Positions 1-8,180 of a stretch of 56,207 bases of DNA are shown in pieces (positions within the stretch are counted from its first letter, which is position 1; the number at the start of each line of letters is the position of its first letter). The notes beneath the pieces are model-generated. The model searched no databases, was not told the origin of the DNA, and saw only the letters and a list, made by a program, of their open reading frames with translations. Both the position numbers and the translations under genes were made by a program. Origin of the DNA: CAZOEL01 sp964578835 (GTDB lineage Bacteria > Desulfobacterota > Syntrophobacteria > Syntrophobacterales > Syntrophobacteraceae); the NCBI GenBank assembly GCA_964578835.1, contig CAZOEL010000045.1, positions 1 to 56,207 of the forward strand, in the 5' to 3' direction.

Positions 1-187
1 TCTTTTTGACCGTATTTCCAGACGTTGTTTTGTGGATTCCCAGATTGATAGGAGCGTAAGCCGGGTAGAATCCCGAATGCCCGAAGGCCGCCGACTCGAG
101 AAAAGCCAAAGCGGCGGCCTTTGAAATTGCCTGGCCGCCTTCGATTGCGGGTCTGTCTGCCCGGTCTCCTCCCCCTTCTTTAGCCAT
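1..187 (-). CDS. Partial ORF running off the left edge, unrecognised
   Basis: On the minus strand an open frame runs from an ATG at 187 to the window edge, about 62 codons without a stop. It is rich in Ala, Gly and Ser and contains the string FLESAAFGHSGFYPAYAP, which looks protein-like. I do not recognise a family. There is no convincing ribosome-binding site, and the start lies inside the PHP-domain remnant in another frame. It could be the N-terminus of a real gene, or the continuation of the PHP remnant after a frameshift. Confidence is low because only the first part is visible. Confidence 0.3.
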   Translation of the reverse strand, partial: MAKEGGGDRADRPAIEGGQAISKAAALAFLESAAFGHSGFYPAYAPINLGIHKTTSGNTVKK

Positions 188-408
188 GCGCTCGCACCGT
201 CCTGGCCGTAGAGCTCGCAGCCGATAATGGGAGCGTTCCCTTTCTCTTTTGCCTCGTTGTAAAATCCCAGAGCTCCCGAATCAGAGCCATGATCTGTGAG
301 CGCCAGGGCTTCAAACCCTTTCTTCGCAGCGGCCTTTATCCGATCCTCCGGGCCGCCAAGCCCGTCCAGCACTCTGAGCGGCGTTTGGACGCGCAGGTGA
401 ATAAGCTC
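178..408 (-). pseudogene. PHP-domain (DnaE N-terminus-like) remnant
   Basis: Minus-strand translation reads HLRVQTPLRVLDGLGGPEDR, later FEALALTDHGS, then GALGFYNEAKEKG and APIIGCELY. This is the order of the first PHP motifs at the N-terminus of bacterial DNA polymerase III alpha and related PHP phosphoesterases. The first matching codon directly follows a TAG (409-411). The ATG that would suit the family start (415-417) is separated from the domain by one Ser codon and that TAG. The match fades after about 75 residues, although the frame stays open to the edge. I read it as a broken copy. An error or suppressed stop in a real gene is the alternative. Confidence 0.55.
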
Positions 409-435
409 CTAGCTCATTCTATCATTGGAGTGGTT

Positions 436-1842
436 ATGTTCAGGGATTCGAAAGTGTTGGGACTATTCCTCTTCATCGTCATCGGCTTTAGCCTCGGCTT
501 GGCGGCCCCCTTTAATGGTTTAGCTCCTCAGGGTCATTATATTCTGGGCACAGTGATCGTCACGCTGGGGTTTTGGATATTCCGACCGGGCGGACTTCCT
601 TTCATGGCCGGAGGCTCAGTCCTGATAGTCGGCAGCCTCGTGTTCGGCCTCAAGATCAATGTGGTTGCCGCCGGTTTTATCAGCCCCGCGGTTTGGATTC
701 TGATACCTGCGCTCTATTTTGGCTTTGTACTACAAAAAACGGGCCTTGGAAAAAGAATCGCTTATATGGTGTTGAAGAGTTTTGAGCCAAGCTGGCTGTC
801 AATGGCCATCAGCTGGTTCATAATCGGTCTCGTTCTTTCGGCCCTTACTCCTTCTATCACCGTGCGCATCTCTATCGTCATTCCGATTGCCGTAAGCGTC
901 GTCGAGGCGTGCAAGCTTGCTCCCCGTTCGAAGGGCGCGGCCTTTATCACAATCATTGCCTGGGCTATGTGTCTTCTTCCAGGCTCCGGATGGTTGACCG
1001 GTTCTTTAACCGGCCCGCTGATTCACGGATTTCTTCCTCCGGAGCTGAAGCCCATGGCCACCTTCGACTCTTGGTTTCAAATCCTAGCTTTGCCCTGGTT
1101 CATTGTTACGCTAAGCTTCATAACCCTGATCTACCTGACCATGAAGCCAGCAGAAGCAATCGGCATTCCTGGCGATGCTTTCCGGAAGCAGTATGAGGCT
1201 CTGGGCGCAATCACCCGCCAGGAGATAATTGCGTCCGTTATACTCATCGGCTCGCTGATTATGTTCACCACGGAAAAAATTCATGGCGTCCCGACTGCCG
1301 CGACGGCCATGGCTGCGCTCTTCTTCCTGATCGTTTTCAGAATCATCGCAATGTCCGAGATAAGCAGCGGCATCAACTGGGACGTGATCCTATTCTTTGG
1401 CGTTTCGATCAGCCTTTCGACTATTTTCGTCAACGCTAAGGTTTCGGACTGGATCGGTCCGATCCTACAGCCGGGATTGCTTTCTCTGGCCGGCAGCCCA
1501 TTGATGTTCCTCTTTGTCGCCACTCTGGGGATCATGTTGATTCGTTTTGTGGATGTTCCCTGGGGTTTTTCCACGATTGCCCTCACGATTCCCGTGCTCA
1601 TCCCTGTTTACAATCAATTCGGCATTCATCCACTGGTTGCGTCCATGCCCTACATTATCGGCATCAACTTCTTTCTGCTCAGCTATCAGCAGCCATTTTT
1701 ATTGATGGCGGAAGGCGTAATGCATGGAAAAGGATGGGCTTCGAATCACATTCCTGTTGCGGGTGTATCTTTCGTTATCTCGGTTGTCGTTGCATTGCTG
1801 ATCAGCGCTCCTTACTGGCGCATGATCGGCGTTATCCCTTAG
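436..1842 (+). CDS. DASS-family anion:sodium symporter-like transporter
   Basis: A 468-residue integral membrane protein with roughly a dozen hydrophobic segments, resembling the DASS/SLC13 group (CitT and related di- and tricarboxylate carriers). It would move dicarboxylates, sulfate or similar anions across the inner membrane. In two hairpin-like positions it has TPSIT (about residue 138) and GFSTIAL, where the family usually carries Ser-Asn-Thr motifs, so the substrate cannot be named. The frame is open upstream to 289, but ATG 436 is preceded by GGAG with 5-nt spacing, and the extension is antisense to the PHP remnant. A strong terminator follows. No partner gene is apparent; the nearest are the molybdopterin enzymes. 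Confidence 0.8.
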   Translation: MFRDSKVLGLFLFIVIGFSLGLAAPFNGLAPQGHYILGTVIVTLGFWIFRPGGLPFMAGGSVLIVGSLVFGLKINVVAAGFISPAVWILIPALYFGFVLQKTGLGKRIAYMVLKSFEPSWLSMAISWFIIGLVLSALTPSITVRISIVIPIAVSVVEACKLAPRSKGAAFITIIAWAMCLLPGSGWLTGSLTGPLIHGFLPPELKPMATFDSWFQILALPWFIVTLSFITLIYLTMKPAEAIGIPGDAFRKQYEALGAITRQEIIASVILIGSLIMFTTEKIHGVPTAATAMAALFFLIVFRIIAMSEISSGINWDVILFFGVSISLSTIFVNAKVSDWIGPILQPGLLSLAGSPLMFLFVATLGIMLIRFVDVPWGFSTIALTIPVLIPVYNQFGIHPLVASMPYIIGINFFLLSYQQPFLLMAEGVMHGKGWASNHIPVAGVSFVISVVVALLISAPYWRMIGVIP

Positions 1843-1873
1843 TCCTTCCAATGATAAGCTTGATTCTTCCTTG

Positions 1874-1901
1874 CGGAAGAGGCTTTTCCCTCTTCCGTTT
1901 T
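1874..1901 (+). terminator. Rho-independent terminator after the DASS transporter
   Basis: A perfect 9-bp stem CGGAAGAGG/CCTCTTCCG (1874-1882 with 1889-1897), a 6-nt loop and then TTTT. It starts about 30 nt after the transporter stop. Confidence 0.85.
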
Positions 1902-2274
1902 CCCACCGGTTATCAGCATTCCACGTAACAACGCCTTGAAAGACTCCAATTTCTTCCACGATCAGACCTTCTAGGATTGAAGCGTTCAATAGCGCCCGAG
2001 CTTCTCAACACGATCAATTCACTCCAATCTGCAATCGCTCAACCTTTCAGCGAGGATTATGGATCTCATCTCGATTCTTTTCCTTCGGTCTTAGTGCGGC
2101 AAAACGTAATCTAAAAAGCGTTATGCAAATTTCGGCATATGAAACGTGATATGCTAATATTAACATCAAATTAAAGCGATAATACGCTTCTAGATGGCGT
2201 TAGAATCTTTGGCGTCTTGTATTGTGTTGAAATACCATATTATTTTTCAATGTTCTGCAGCGTTTAGAAAATCC

Positions 2275-2303
2275 TTGACAAGGCGTTGGTGAGAGTGTTA
2301 GCT
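2275..2303 (+). promoter_or_regulatory. Candidate sigma-70-type promoter for the molybdopterin gene
   Basis: TTGACA (2275-2280) is followed after 17 nt by TTAGCT (2298-2303). The -35 is perfect and the -10 is weak. If it is used, the transcript has a leader of about 260 nt. Confidence 0.35.
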
Positions 2304-2374
2304 AAGATCAATGTCATATTGTGAATAGAGGTTTCATAATATGAATCTTTGTGGTGGATGAGGATTGAATTGGT

Positions 2375-2512
2375 CGGCAGGCGAGCTTTGGACCTGCCGG
2401 CATGAAGAAGCAGAGATACGTTGAAGAGTTGCTCAAGCATGACAGGGTCCTATGTGTTTTTGCCGATCCTTGGGAGCATCCTTCGCCGGTCCTTACCGGG
2501 CGAAGATCGGGC
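2375..2512 (+). promoter_or_regulatory. Structured leader candidate (two stem-loops)
   Basis: The first stem is CGGCAGG/CCTGCCG (2375-2381 with 2393-2399). The second, compound hairpin has an inner stem CTTCGCCGG with CCGG-G-CGAAG (2481-2489 with 2496-2505, one bulged G) and an outer stem GCCGAT with ATCGG (2462-2467 with 2506-2510). They lie 57-190 nt before the start codon of a molybdopterin enzyme. A Moco/Tuco-type riboswitch is conceivable in this position, but I could not match its consensus. Confidence 0.3.
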
Positions 2513-2568
2513 TCCGCAGTGCATTGAGCGTGTATTGAATCGCAACGCCCAAAAGGAGTAGCAGCGCT

Positions 2569-4623
2569 ATGGCCCAACAAGTCATCAAATCGGATTGCAT
2601 TCTTTGTATAAACAGCTGCGGCATAGATGCTTATGTCGAAGACGGAAAGCTTGTCAAAGTTGAGGGCATGAAGGAGCACCCCATCAGTGATGGAGAACTG
2701 TGTCCCAGAGGTAAAGCTCTGCCGGAATGGGTATACTCCAAGGAAAGACTCACCCATCCCATGCAGAAAGTGAACGGCAAGTGGGAGCGCATCTCCTGGG
2801 ATGATGCTCTGAACACCATTGCTGCTAAACTTCAGGAGATCAAGGACAAGTACGGGGCAAAAGCTCTGGCCGTTTACACCGGCTCGCTGGGTACGGAGAA
2901 CATTGAGCTCGCGGCATTTGCGCAGAGATTCCGCGGCGTCTACGGCACTCCCAACCTGCTCTCCGTAGAGGGCAACTGCTTCCGCTCCCGGATCATGGCG
3001 CGCCAGATGACCTTTGGCGGATATCCCATCGAAGAGCCCTGGAAATCAAAGTGCATCATCGTTTATGGTCAGAACATGGACAATTCGAGGATAACGGTCG
3101 GCACCAAGCTCTACAAGGCTATGCAGGAAGGCGTGATCGAGCATGTCATAATCGTCGACCCCAAGATAATCCCGATGTCGCAAAAGGGAATCCATATTCA
3201 GCTGAGGCCCGGGACCGACACGGCGCTCTCGCTTGGCATGCTGAATGTGATCATCGGCGAGAATCTCTACGATAAGGAGTTTGTCGAGAAGTATTGCATG
3301 GGCTTCGATCAGCTGGCCGAGCACGTAAAGCAGTTCACGCCCGAGAAAATGTCCGAGATCACCTGGGTTCCCGCCGACGATATTCGCAAGATCGCGAGGA
3401 TTTTCGCCACCAGCAAGCCCGCTTCCATCGTTCCCGGAACCTGCTCTATCGATCAGCACGTCAACGGTTTCCAGGGAAATCGCGTCCACGCCATTTTGCA
3501 GGCCGTAACGGGCAATGTCGATGTCCCTGGCGGCTGGGTCAGCATTCCGTTCATTCGCCTTGGCGATATGAGAGTCACCGAAGTCAGCGATCCCATCGGC
3601 ACCGAAGAACATCCGCTTTTCCGCCGCTTTTGGGGCAGGACCTCTCCCTATGGGCAGCAGATGCTTTTTGCGGACGCCGTGCTCAAAGGAAAGCCCTATC
3701 CCATCAAGGCCATGATCTGCACCGGCGGCAATCCTGCGGTTACGCTGCCCGACTCCGAGCGCATAAAGGAAGCCATCAAGGCTTTGGAATTCGTCGTAGT
3801 TTCGGAGCTCTTCATGACCGATACGGCGGAGCTTGCCGATATCGTGCTTCCCGCCTGCTCGTTCCTCGAAAAGGGAGGCGTGGGTTATGTTTATGGCGTG
3901 ACCAACTGCATCCCGTACGCCATGCTGCGCAAGAAGATAATAGAGCCCATCGGCGAATGCTGGCCGGATTGGAAGATCTGGACCGAGCTCGGCAGGAGAA
4001 TGGGATACGAGAAGTTCTTCCCCTGGAACACGGAAGAGGAGATCATCGATTTCTTCCTCAAACCGAGCGGGTTGACAAGGGAGCAGCTTACTACGGAGCA
4101 TCCGGAAGGAACCTACTACGCGGAGAAGAAATACATTCAGGGTCGCTACAACACTCCTTCTGGCAAGATCGAGCTCTATTCGGAAACTCTGCGCGAGAAC
4201 GGCTACGATCCGCTCCCATTTCCCATCGAGCCGAGCAAGAGCCCTATAAGCACGCCTGAACTGTATAAGAAATACCCTGTAATTCTTACCACCGGCGCAA
4301 GAATTCCCGAGTACACGCACACGCAACTAAGGGAAGTAGCCACTCTGCGCAAGAGCGCATCCGGACCCGTGGCCGAGATCAATCCCGCCACTGCGAGCAA
4401 ATACGGGATTTCGGACGGCGATCAAATGAGCATCGAGACAACAAAGGGCAAAGTCGTCATGACAGCCAAGACCACCGAGGACCTGCTTCCCGGAGTTGTG
4501 AGCATTCCTCATGGCTGGGCGAAGGCGAACGCCAATGAGTTGACCGAGCTCGAACCGCGCGATCCCGTTACCGGTTACACTGAAATGAAAGCCTTGCTCT
4601 GCAGAGTTGCGAAGGCTGCTTAG
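2569..4623 (+). CDS. Molybdopterin-dependent oxidoreductase family protein (acetylene hydratase/thiosulfate reductase-like), paralogue A
   Basis: A 684-residue protein of the DMSO-reductase superfamily binding a bis-pterin Mo or W cofactor. Cys10, Cys13, Cys17 and Cys45 form the N-terminal [4Fe-4S] motif (C-x2-C-x3-C-x27-C). The block EGNCFRSR places Cys137 as the likely metal ligand. The C-terminal molybdopterin-dinucleotide-binding domain ends the protein. There is no Tat-type leader, so it is probably cytoplasmic. Overall it resembles stand-alone enzymes such as acetylene hydratase, but the residue after the second cluster Cys is Ile14, where Pelobacter acetylene hydratase has its catalytic Asp13. 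No electron-transfer or membrane-anchor subunit is encoded nearby. The start has AAAGGAG upstream. The reaction is unknown. Confidence 0.85.
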   Translation: MAQQVIKSDCILCINSCGIDAYVEDGKLVKVEGMKEHPISDGELCPRGKALPEWVYSKERLTHPMQKVNGKWERISWDDALNTIAAKLQEIKDKYGAKALAVYTGSLGTENIELAAFAQRFRGVYGTPNLLSVEGNCFRSRIMARQMTFGGYPIEEPWKSKCIIVYGQNMDNSRITVGTKLYKAMQEGVIEHVIIVDPKIIPMSQKGIHIQLRPGTDTALSLGMLNVIIGENLYDKEFVEKYCMGFDQLAEHVKQFTPEKMSEITWVPADDIRKIARIFATSKPASIVPGTCSIDQHVNGFQGNRVHAILQAVTGNVDVPGGWVSIPFIRLGDMRVTEVSDPIGTEEHPLFRRFWGRTSPYGQQMLFADAVLKGKPYPIKAMICTGGNPAVTLPDSERIKEAIKALEFVVVSELFMTDTAELADIVLPACSFLEKGGVGYVYGVTNCIPYAMLRKKIIEPIGECWPDWKIWTELGRRMGYEKFFPWNTEEEIIDFFLKPSGLTREQLTTEHPEGTYYAEKKYIQGRYNTPSGKIELYSETLRENGYDPLPFPIEPSKSPISTPELYKKYPVILTTGARIPEYTHTQLREVATLRKSASGPVAEINPATASKYGISDGDQMSIETTKGKVVMTAKTTEDLLPGVVSIPHGWAKANANELTELEPRDPVTGYTEMKALLCRVAKAA

Positions 4624-4638
4624 AATAGGTCCACATAA

Positions 4639-4671
4639 GAAAGGGGACAAACAAGTCCCCTTTCCTTTTTT
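4639..4671 (+). terminator. Rho-independent terminator after paralogue A
   Basis: A perfect 10-bp stem GAAAGGGGAC/GTCCCCTTTC (4639-4648 with 4655-4664), a 6-nt loop, then C and a run of six T. It lies 15 nt after the stop codon. Confidence 0.9.
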
Positions 4672-4697
4672 AGTTTTCCAGGAAGCTTGATGCGGCA

Positions 4698-4743
4698 TAA
4701 AACAAGAAAGGGTGCGCGTTGCCGGGGAACAGCTCGCACACCC
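4698..4743 (-). terminator. Weak terminator-like hairpin after paralogue B
   Basis: GGGTGCGCG (4710-4718) pairs with CGCACACCC (4735-4743) with one mismatch. In minus-strand reading it is followed by TTTCTTGTTTT. It lies about 60 nt beyond the stop of the minus-strand gene. Confidence 0.5.
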
Positions 4744-4802
4744 TCATCTTTTGGGTAGGAACTAAAACAGGTTGTCAGGCGCCGCTCAATTATAAACCCG
4801 CG

Positions 4803-6857
4803 CTAGCTCAGTTTAACCAGCCGACAGGCCACACCGCGCATGGTGATGTACCCGGATACCGGATCCAGCAACTCAGCATCCAATAGGACGTTGCAGTTAG
4901 CATCGGCCCAGCCGTGGGGCACGGAGACGACACCGGGCAAAATGTCCGGGGTCACCTTGGCGCGCATCTTGATGCTGCCGCGCGGTGTCTCGATACCAAC
5001 CATTTCACCGTCAAAGATACGGTACTTGTCGGCGGTAACTGTGTTGATTTCCACTTCTGCTTCCGGGCGGATCACGCGCAAGCTGGTATCGCGCATCTGG
5101 GCATCGATGTACTCGATGACTCTGGCGCCGGTGTTCAGGATTTCCGGATATTCCTTGACCAGCTCCGGATTGCGAACCTTGCTCTGTTCGGGCTCGACAT
5201 GCACGGGAATAGGGTCGGCGCCCAACTCTGCCATACGGGCCGAGTAGAGCTCGATCTTTCGGCTAGCGGTGCCGAATCCTATTTTTTCAAAGATTTCGTA
5301 TTGTTTTGTACCGAAATAAACTCCTTCCGGATTGTCCTTCAGCTGCTGCACGGTTAGGCCGGATGTGGAAAAGAAGTGCTCGACCACTTCCTCGTCCGAG
5401 TTCCATGGGAAGTATTCGCCATAGCCCATTTTGCGGCCCAGCTCGCTCCAGATCCACCATATCGATTTGCTTTCGTACAGCGGCTCTACGACCTTTTTGC
5501 GCATCATGATGTAAGGCTCGCAATAGGAGATGCCGTAGGGGAAGGCGCCGATGCCGGTTTCTTCAAAACAAGTGCATGCGGGCAGGACGTAGTCGGCCAG
5601 ATTGGCGGTTTCGGTCATCATTGGATCCATGACCACGATCAGTTCCAGGTTCTTCATGCCGGCGAGAAATTTCTTAGTATCCGCAAAGGTCACGGCCGGG
5701 TTTCCGCCCGAGCAGATGAAGGACTTGATCGGGTAGGGCTTACCCGTGATCATGGCTTCGGCCATCAAGGAGGAGGAGCCATAGGGGGGCGGAGTCTTGC
5801 CAAATTGATGGAATACGGGGAATTCATCATACCCCAGCGCATTCCCTTCGATCTTATCGGGCAGGCGCATATCGGCCAAGCGAACCATCGGGCAGGTGAC
5901 CCACCCGCCGGGGCGGTCGATATTACCGGTAATAGATTGCAGGATGGAGAAGATCCGGTGGTTCTGCAGACCATTGGTCCCTTGGTTCATGCCGCCTACG
6001 CCTTCGACGATGCAACCCGCCTTAGCATTGGCGAACATGCGGGAGATGAGTCTGATTTCCGAGGCGCCGACACCGGTAACTTTGGCAGCCCATTCGGGCG
6101 TGCAGTCGGCAACAGATTCAACCAGCTTGTCAAAACCGATGGTCCATTTTTCTACGAACTCCTTGTCCCACAGTTCCTCCCTGATGATCACGTGGATCAT
6201 GGCTTGGGCGATGGCGGCGTCCGTGCCCGGGCGCGGCTGCATGAAAATGCCCAGCTTGGAGATAGGGATGCGACGCGGATCAATGGTGATCAACGACGCG
6301 CCGGCCTTGACCCGATCACGGATCTGGCGGCCCAGCGGAAAGTAGCTTTCATCCGGGTTGCGGCCCCAGAGGATGATGCAGTCGGCATTGGTCGGTTCTT
6401 CAATCGGATAGCGGCCGAAGGTGATCTGACGAGCCAAAATGCGGGAGCGAAAGCAGTTTCCCTCTGCGTTGAAGAAGTTGGGGCTGCCGTAAGCGCCCCG
6501 AAAACGCTGGTTGAACGCTGCCATTTCAAAGTGTTCCACGCCGACCGAACCCGTATAGGTGGCAAGGTTTTTTGCGCCGTATTTGTCTTTGAGCTCAAAA
6601 AGCTTGTCGCCGATTTCCTGCAATGCCTGGTCCCAGGATACCGACTTAAATTTTCCGTTGACCTTCTTCAGCGGCGTTTTGACGCGGTTGGCGGAGTAGA
6701 CGTATTCGGGCGCCCGGGCGCCCTTGGGACACAAAGCGCCTTTGTTGAGCCAAAAATCTTCGATGCCTTCCACTTTGACCAGCTTGCCGTCTTCAACATA
6801 TGCATTGATGCCGCAACAATTGATACATAGGCCACAATCAGTTTTAATGACTTCCAT
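4803..6857 (-). CDS. Molybdopterin-dependent oxidoreductase family protein, paralogue B
   Basis: Exactly the same length (684 residues) as the gene it converges on, and clearly homologous end to end. Shared blocks include AYVEDGKLVKVEG, EGNCFRSR, YPIEEP, PRPGTD or LRPGTD, DKEFVEK and SGGNPAVT or TGGNPAVT. Cys8, Cys11, Cys15 and Cys43 form the [4Fe-4S] motif; the Cys of EGNCFRSR is the likely Mo/W ligand. As in paralogue A, Ile follows the second cluster Cys and no signal peptide or partner subunit is present. ATG 6857 has a strong GGAGG seven to eight nt upstream. The pair probably arose by duplication and then inversion; whether they share a substrate cannot be told. Confidence 0.85.
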   Translation of the reverse strand: MEVIKTDCGLCINCCGINAYVEDGKLVKVEGIEDFWLNKGALCPKGARAPEYVYSANRVKTPLKKVNGKFKSVSWDQALQEIGDKLFELKDKYGAKNLATYTGSVGVEHFEMAAFNQRFRGAYGSPNFFNAEGNCFRSRILARQITFGRYPIEEPTNADCIILWGRNPDESYFPLGRQIRDRVKAGASLITIDPRRIPISKLGIFMQPRPGTDAAIAQAMIHVIIREELWDKEFVEKWTIGFDKLVESVADCTPEWAAKVTGVGASEIRLISRMFANAKAGCIVEGVGGMNQGTNGLQNHRIFSILQSITGNIDRPGGWVTCPMVRLADMRLPDKIEGNALGYDEFPVFHQFGKTPPPYGSSSLMAEAMITGKPYPIKSFICSGGNPAVTFADTKKFLAGMKNLELIVVMDPMMTETANLADYVLPACTCFEETGIGAFPYGISYCEPYIMMRKKVVEPLYESKSIWWIWSELGRKMGYGEYFPWNSDEEVVEHFFSTSGLTVQQLKDNPEGVYFGTKQYEIFEKIGFGTASRKIELYSARMAELGADPIPVHVEPEQSKVRNPELVKEYPEILNTGARVIEYIDAQMRDTSLRVIRPEAEVEINTVTADKYRIFDGEMVGIETPRGSIKMRAKVTPDILPGVVSVPHGWADANCNVLLDAELLDPVSGYITMRGVACRLVKLS

Positions 6858-7078
6858 TAGGTAACCTCCATCGATTCATTGTCTCACTTAGCTGTGTCCG
6901 GATATGACTCTGTCATCCCCGCTTAAAAATGAGCTTAGGGGTCGGCTCACGAAACGTAAAGAATCTCACGACAAGGAAAAAGCATTGTTGAAAATTCAAA
7001 CATTTAGAGCCGTCGTAGAGCATGACTCAGAGCAGAATATGCATATAAAAACACGATCACGTAAGTGGTTGTATTTCC

Positions 7079-7285
7079 TCATCCCGTTAGCATTAGCGTA
7101 CGATACCATCCATTTCGTGAACTGACCCCATATTCCACAAGTCGCTCCCCTTTGGGGCATAGGGCGCCCTTATTCAGCCGGTGTTCGGGCATGCCCTCAA
7201 CCTTAACCAGTCTGCCATCGTCGACATAGGCGCTCACGCCGCAGCAATCAATGCATAAACCACAGTCCGTCTTAAAAATTGCCAC
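7079..7285 (-). pseudogene. Truncated third molybdopterin-enzyme paralogue (N-terminal fragment)
   Basis: From a GTG at 7285 the minus strand encodes TDCGLCIDCCGVSAYVDDGR, then LNKGALCPKG. This is the complete [4Fe-4S] N-terminus of paralogues A and B and is closest to B. The match stops near codon 52 (about 7130). Past that point the frame reads unrelated residues and ends at 7079. The sequence immediately after the break begins GGGGTCAGTTCACG on the minus strand, which looks like it could be the end of an inserted or deleted segment, though no transposase is present. The rest of the gene (about 630 codons) is missing. It is the remnant of a tandem duplication. Confidence 0.8.
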
Positions 7286-7676
7286 TTAGCTGACTTCCGC
7301 GTTTTATCTTGCATGCCGAAATGAGAACCTCAATTACCATTGGGCCTTTTCCCTCCCAAAGCTAATTAGCTACGTTTTTATGTGGAAAACCACCTTATGT
7401 CAAGAATGAAATAGCAAAAAGTTGCATATTTTGAATCCATGGGTCGAAAAATGAAACTCAAATCCGCGTCTGTTGCAAGGCTGGACACAACCGAAAAAGT
7501 AGAATAAAAGCGATGTAATCGCCGCGAAGTCTTGAATATGGATTTGCGGAATGAGAAAGTAGGGTTCACCCATGGGCTGCTTGCCTATCCCCTTCGATCG
7601 AGCCGGTTGAATGGATTTTGGTTCTCATGAATTTGTAGTCGCAAGTGATGAGGCAGCAAAAGGAGATCAGAGAGCA
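7286..7676. other. Intergenic region, no gene recognised
   Basis: About 390 nt that are AT-rich between 7360 and 7560. It holds only short frames with no family resemblance and no clear promoter or hairpin. Confidence 0.4.
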
Positions 7677-8126
7677 ATGGAAGAAATTCTTAGGGGATTT
7701 CCGGTTATCGTCGAATTTCCAATCGCTTGGGGTGAGATGGACGCCCAACAGCACGTCAACAATGTCGTCTATTTTCGGTACATTGAAAATGCCCGCATAG
7801 CTTACTATGATAAGGTCCGCGCTTGGGAGGTGAGAGAAAAAACCGGGATTGGAACAGTATTGGCCTCGACGCAGTGCAGGTACCGTGCGCCTCTCACCTA
7901 TCCCGACACGCTCTCTGTAGGCGCGAAAGTAACGAAGTTGGAAAAGGATCGATTCACCATGGAGTATCGTGTGGTGAGCCACAAGCTCGGCCGAATCGCA
8001 GCGGAAGGAAAAGGGGTGCTGGTAACCTATGATTATGGGGAAAATAGAAAAGCTCCGGTGCCTGATGAGCTCAGGCGGAACATAATCGCTTTGGAATCTG
8101 CGGTCGGCGGGGAACTGGAAAGCTGA
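7677..8126 (+). CDS. Acyl-CoA thioesterase, 4HBT/YbgC-like hotdog fold
   Basis: A 149-residue single hotdog domain. The motif MDAQQHVNNVVYFRYIENAR (residues 21-40) is the 4-hydroxybenzoyl-CoA thioesterase/YbgC signature, with Asp22 as the expected catalytic carboxylate, followed by HVNN. Such enzymes hydrolyse acyl- or aroyl-CoA thioesters in the cytoplasm; the substrate is not predictable. The frame is open 66 nt further upstream, but ATG 7677 places the hotdog fold at the usual distance from the N-terminus, with AAAAGGAG 12 nt before it. The next gene, a carbonic-anhydrase-like protein, starts 54 nt downstream on the same strand, so they may be co-transcribed. Confidence 0.8.
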   Translation: MEEILRGFPVIVEFPIAWGEMDAQQHVNNVVYFRYIENARIAYYDKVRAWEVREKTGIGTVLASTQCRYRAPLTYPDTLSVGAKVTKLEKDRFTMEYRVVSHKLGRIAAEGKGVLVTYDYGENRKAPVPDELRRNIIALESAVGGELES

Positions 8127-8180
8127 TAGGATTCTACCCCAATTTCTTGGGAGCTATCGACATTTTGTGAAGGAGCCTCA

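Larger units (their letters stand above)
1902..2568 (+). other. Long AT-rich intergenic region upstream of the first molybdopterin gene
   Basis: About 670 nt with no convincing gene. The part from 2100 to 2330 is markedly AT-rich. It includes an inverted repeat GCATAT-8nt-ATATGC (2135-2154), a possible operator, a candidate promoter near 2275 and two stem-loops in the presumed leader, which are listed separately. A 41-codon ATG frame (2402-2526) was seen but lacks a ribosome-binding site. Confidence 0.5.

Noticed and set aside
2402..2526. 41-codon ATG frame in the molybdopterin leader
   Set aside because: No ribosome-binding site, and it overlaps the second stem-loop; kept only as a remark.
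3046..4326. Long minus-strand open frame of about 426 codons
   Set aside because: It lies wholly antisense inside the molybdopterin gene and has no family features; the sense frame explains the region.
2569..4623. Calling the enzyme acetylene hydratase
   Set aside because: The catalytic Asp after the second cluster Cys is Ile, so the name would be misleading.
5376..6830. Plus-strand open frame of about 484 codons
   Set aside because: It is antisense to paralogue B and His/Arg/Gly-rich as expected of a shadow frame.
6904..7125. 73-codon plus-strand frame with a hydrophobic patch
   Set aside because: No ribosome-binding site and it crosses the broken end of the third molybdopterin paralogue.
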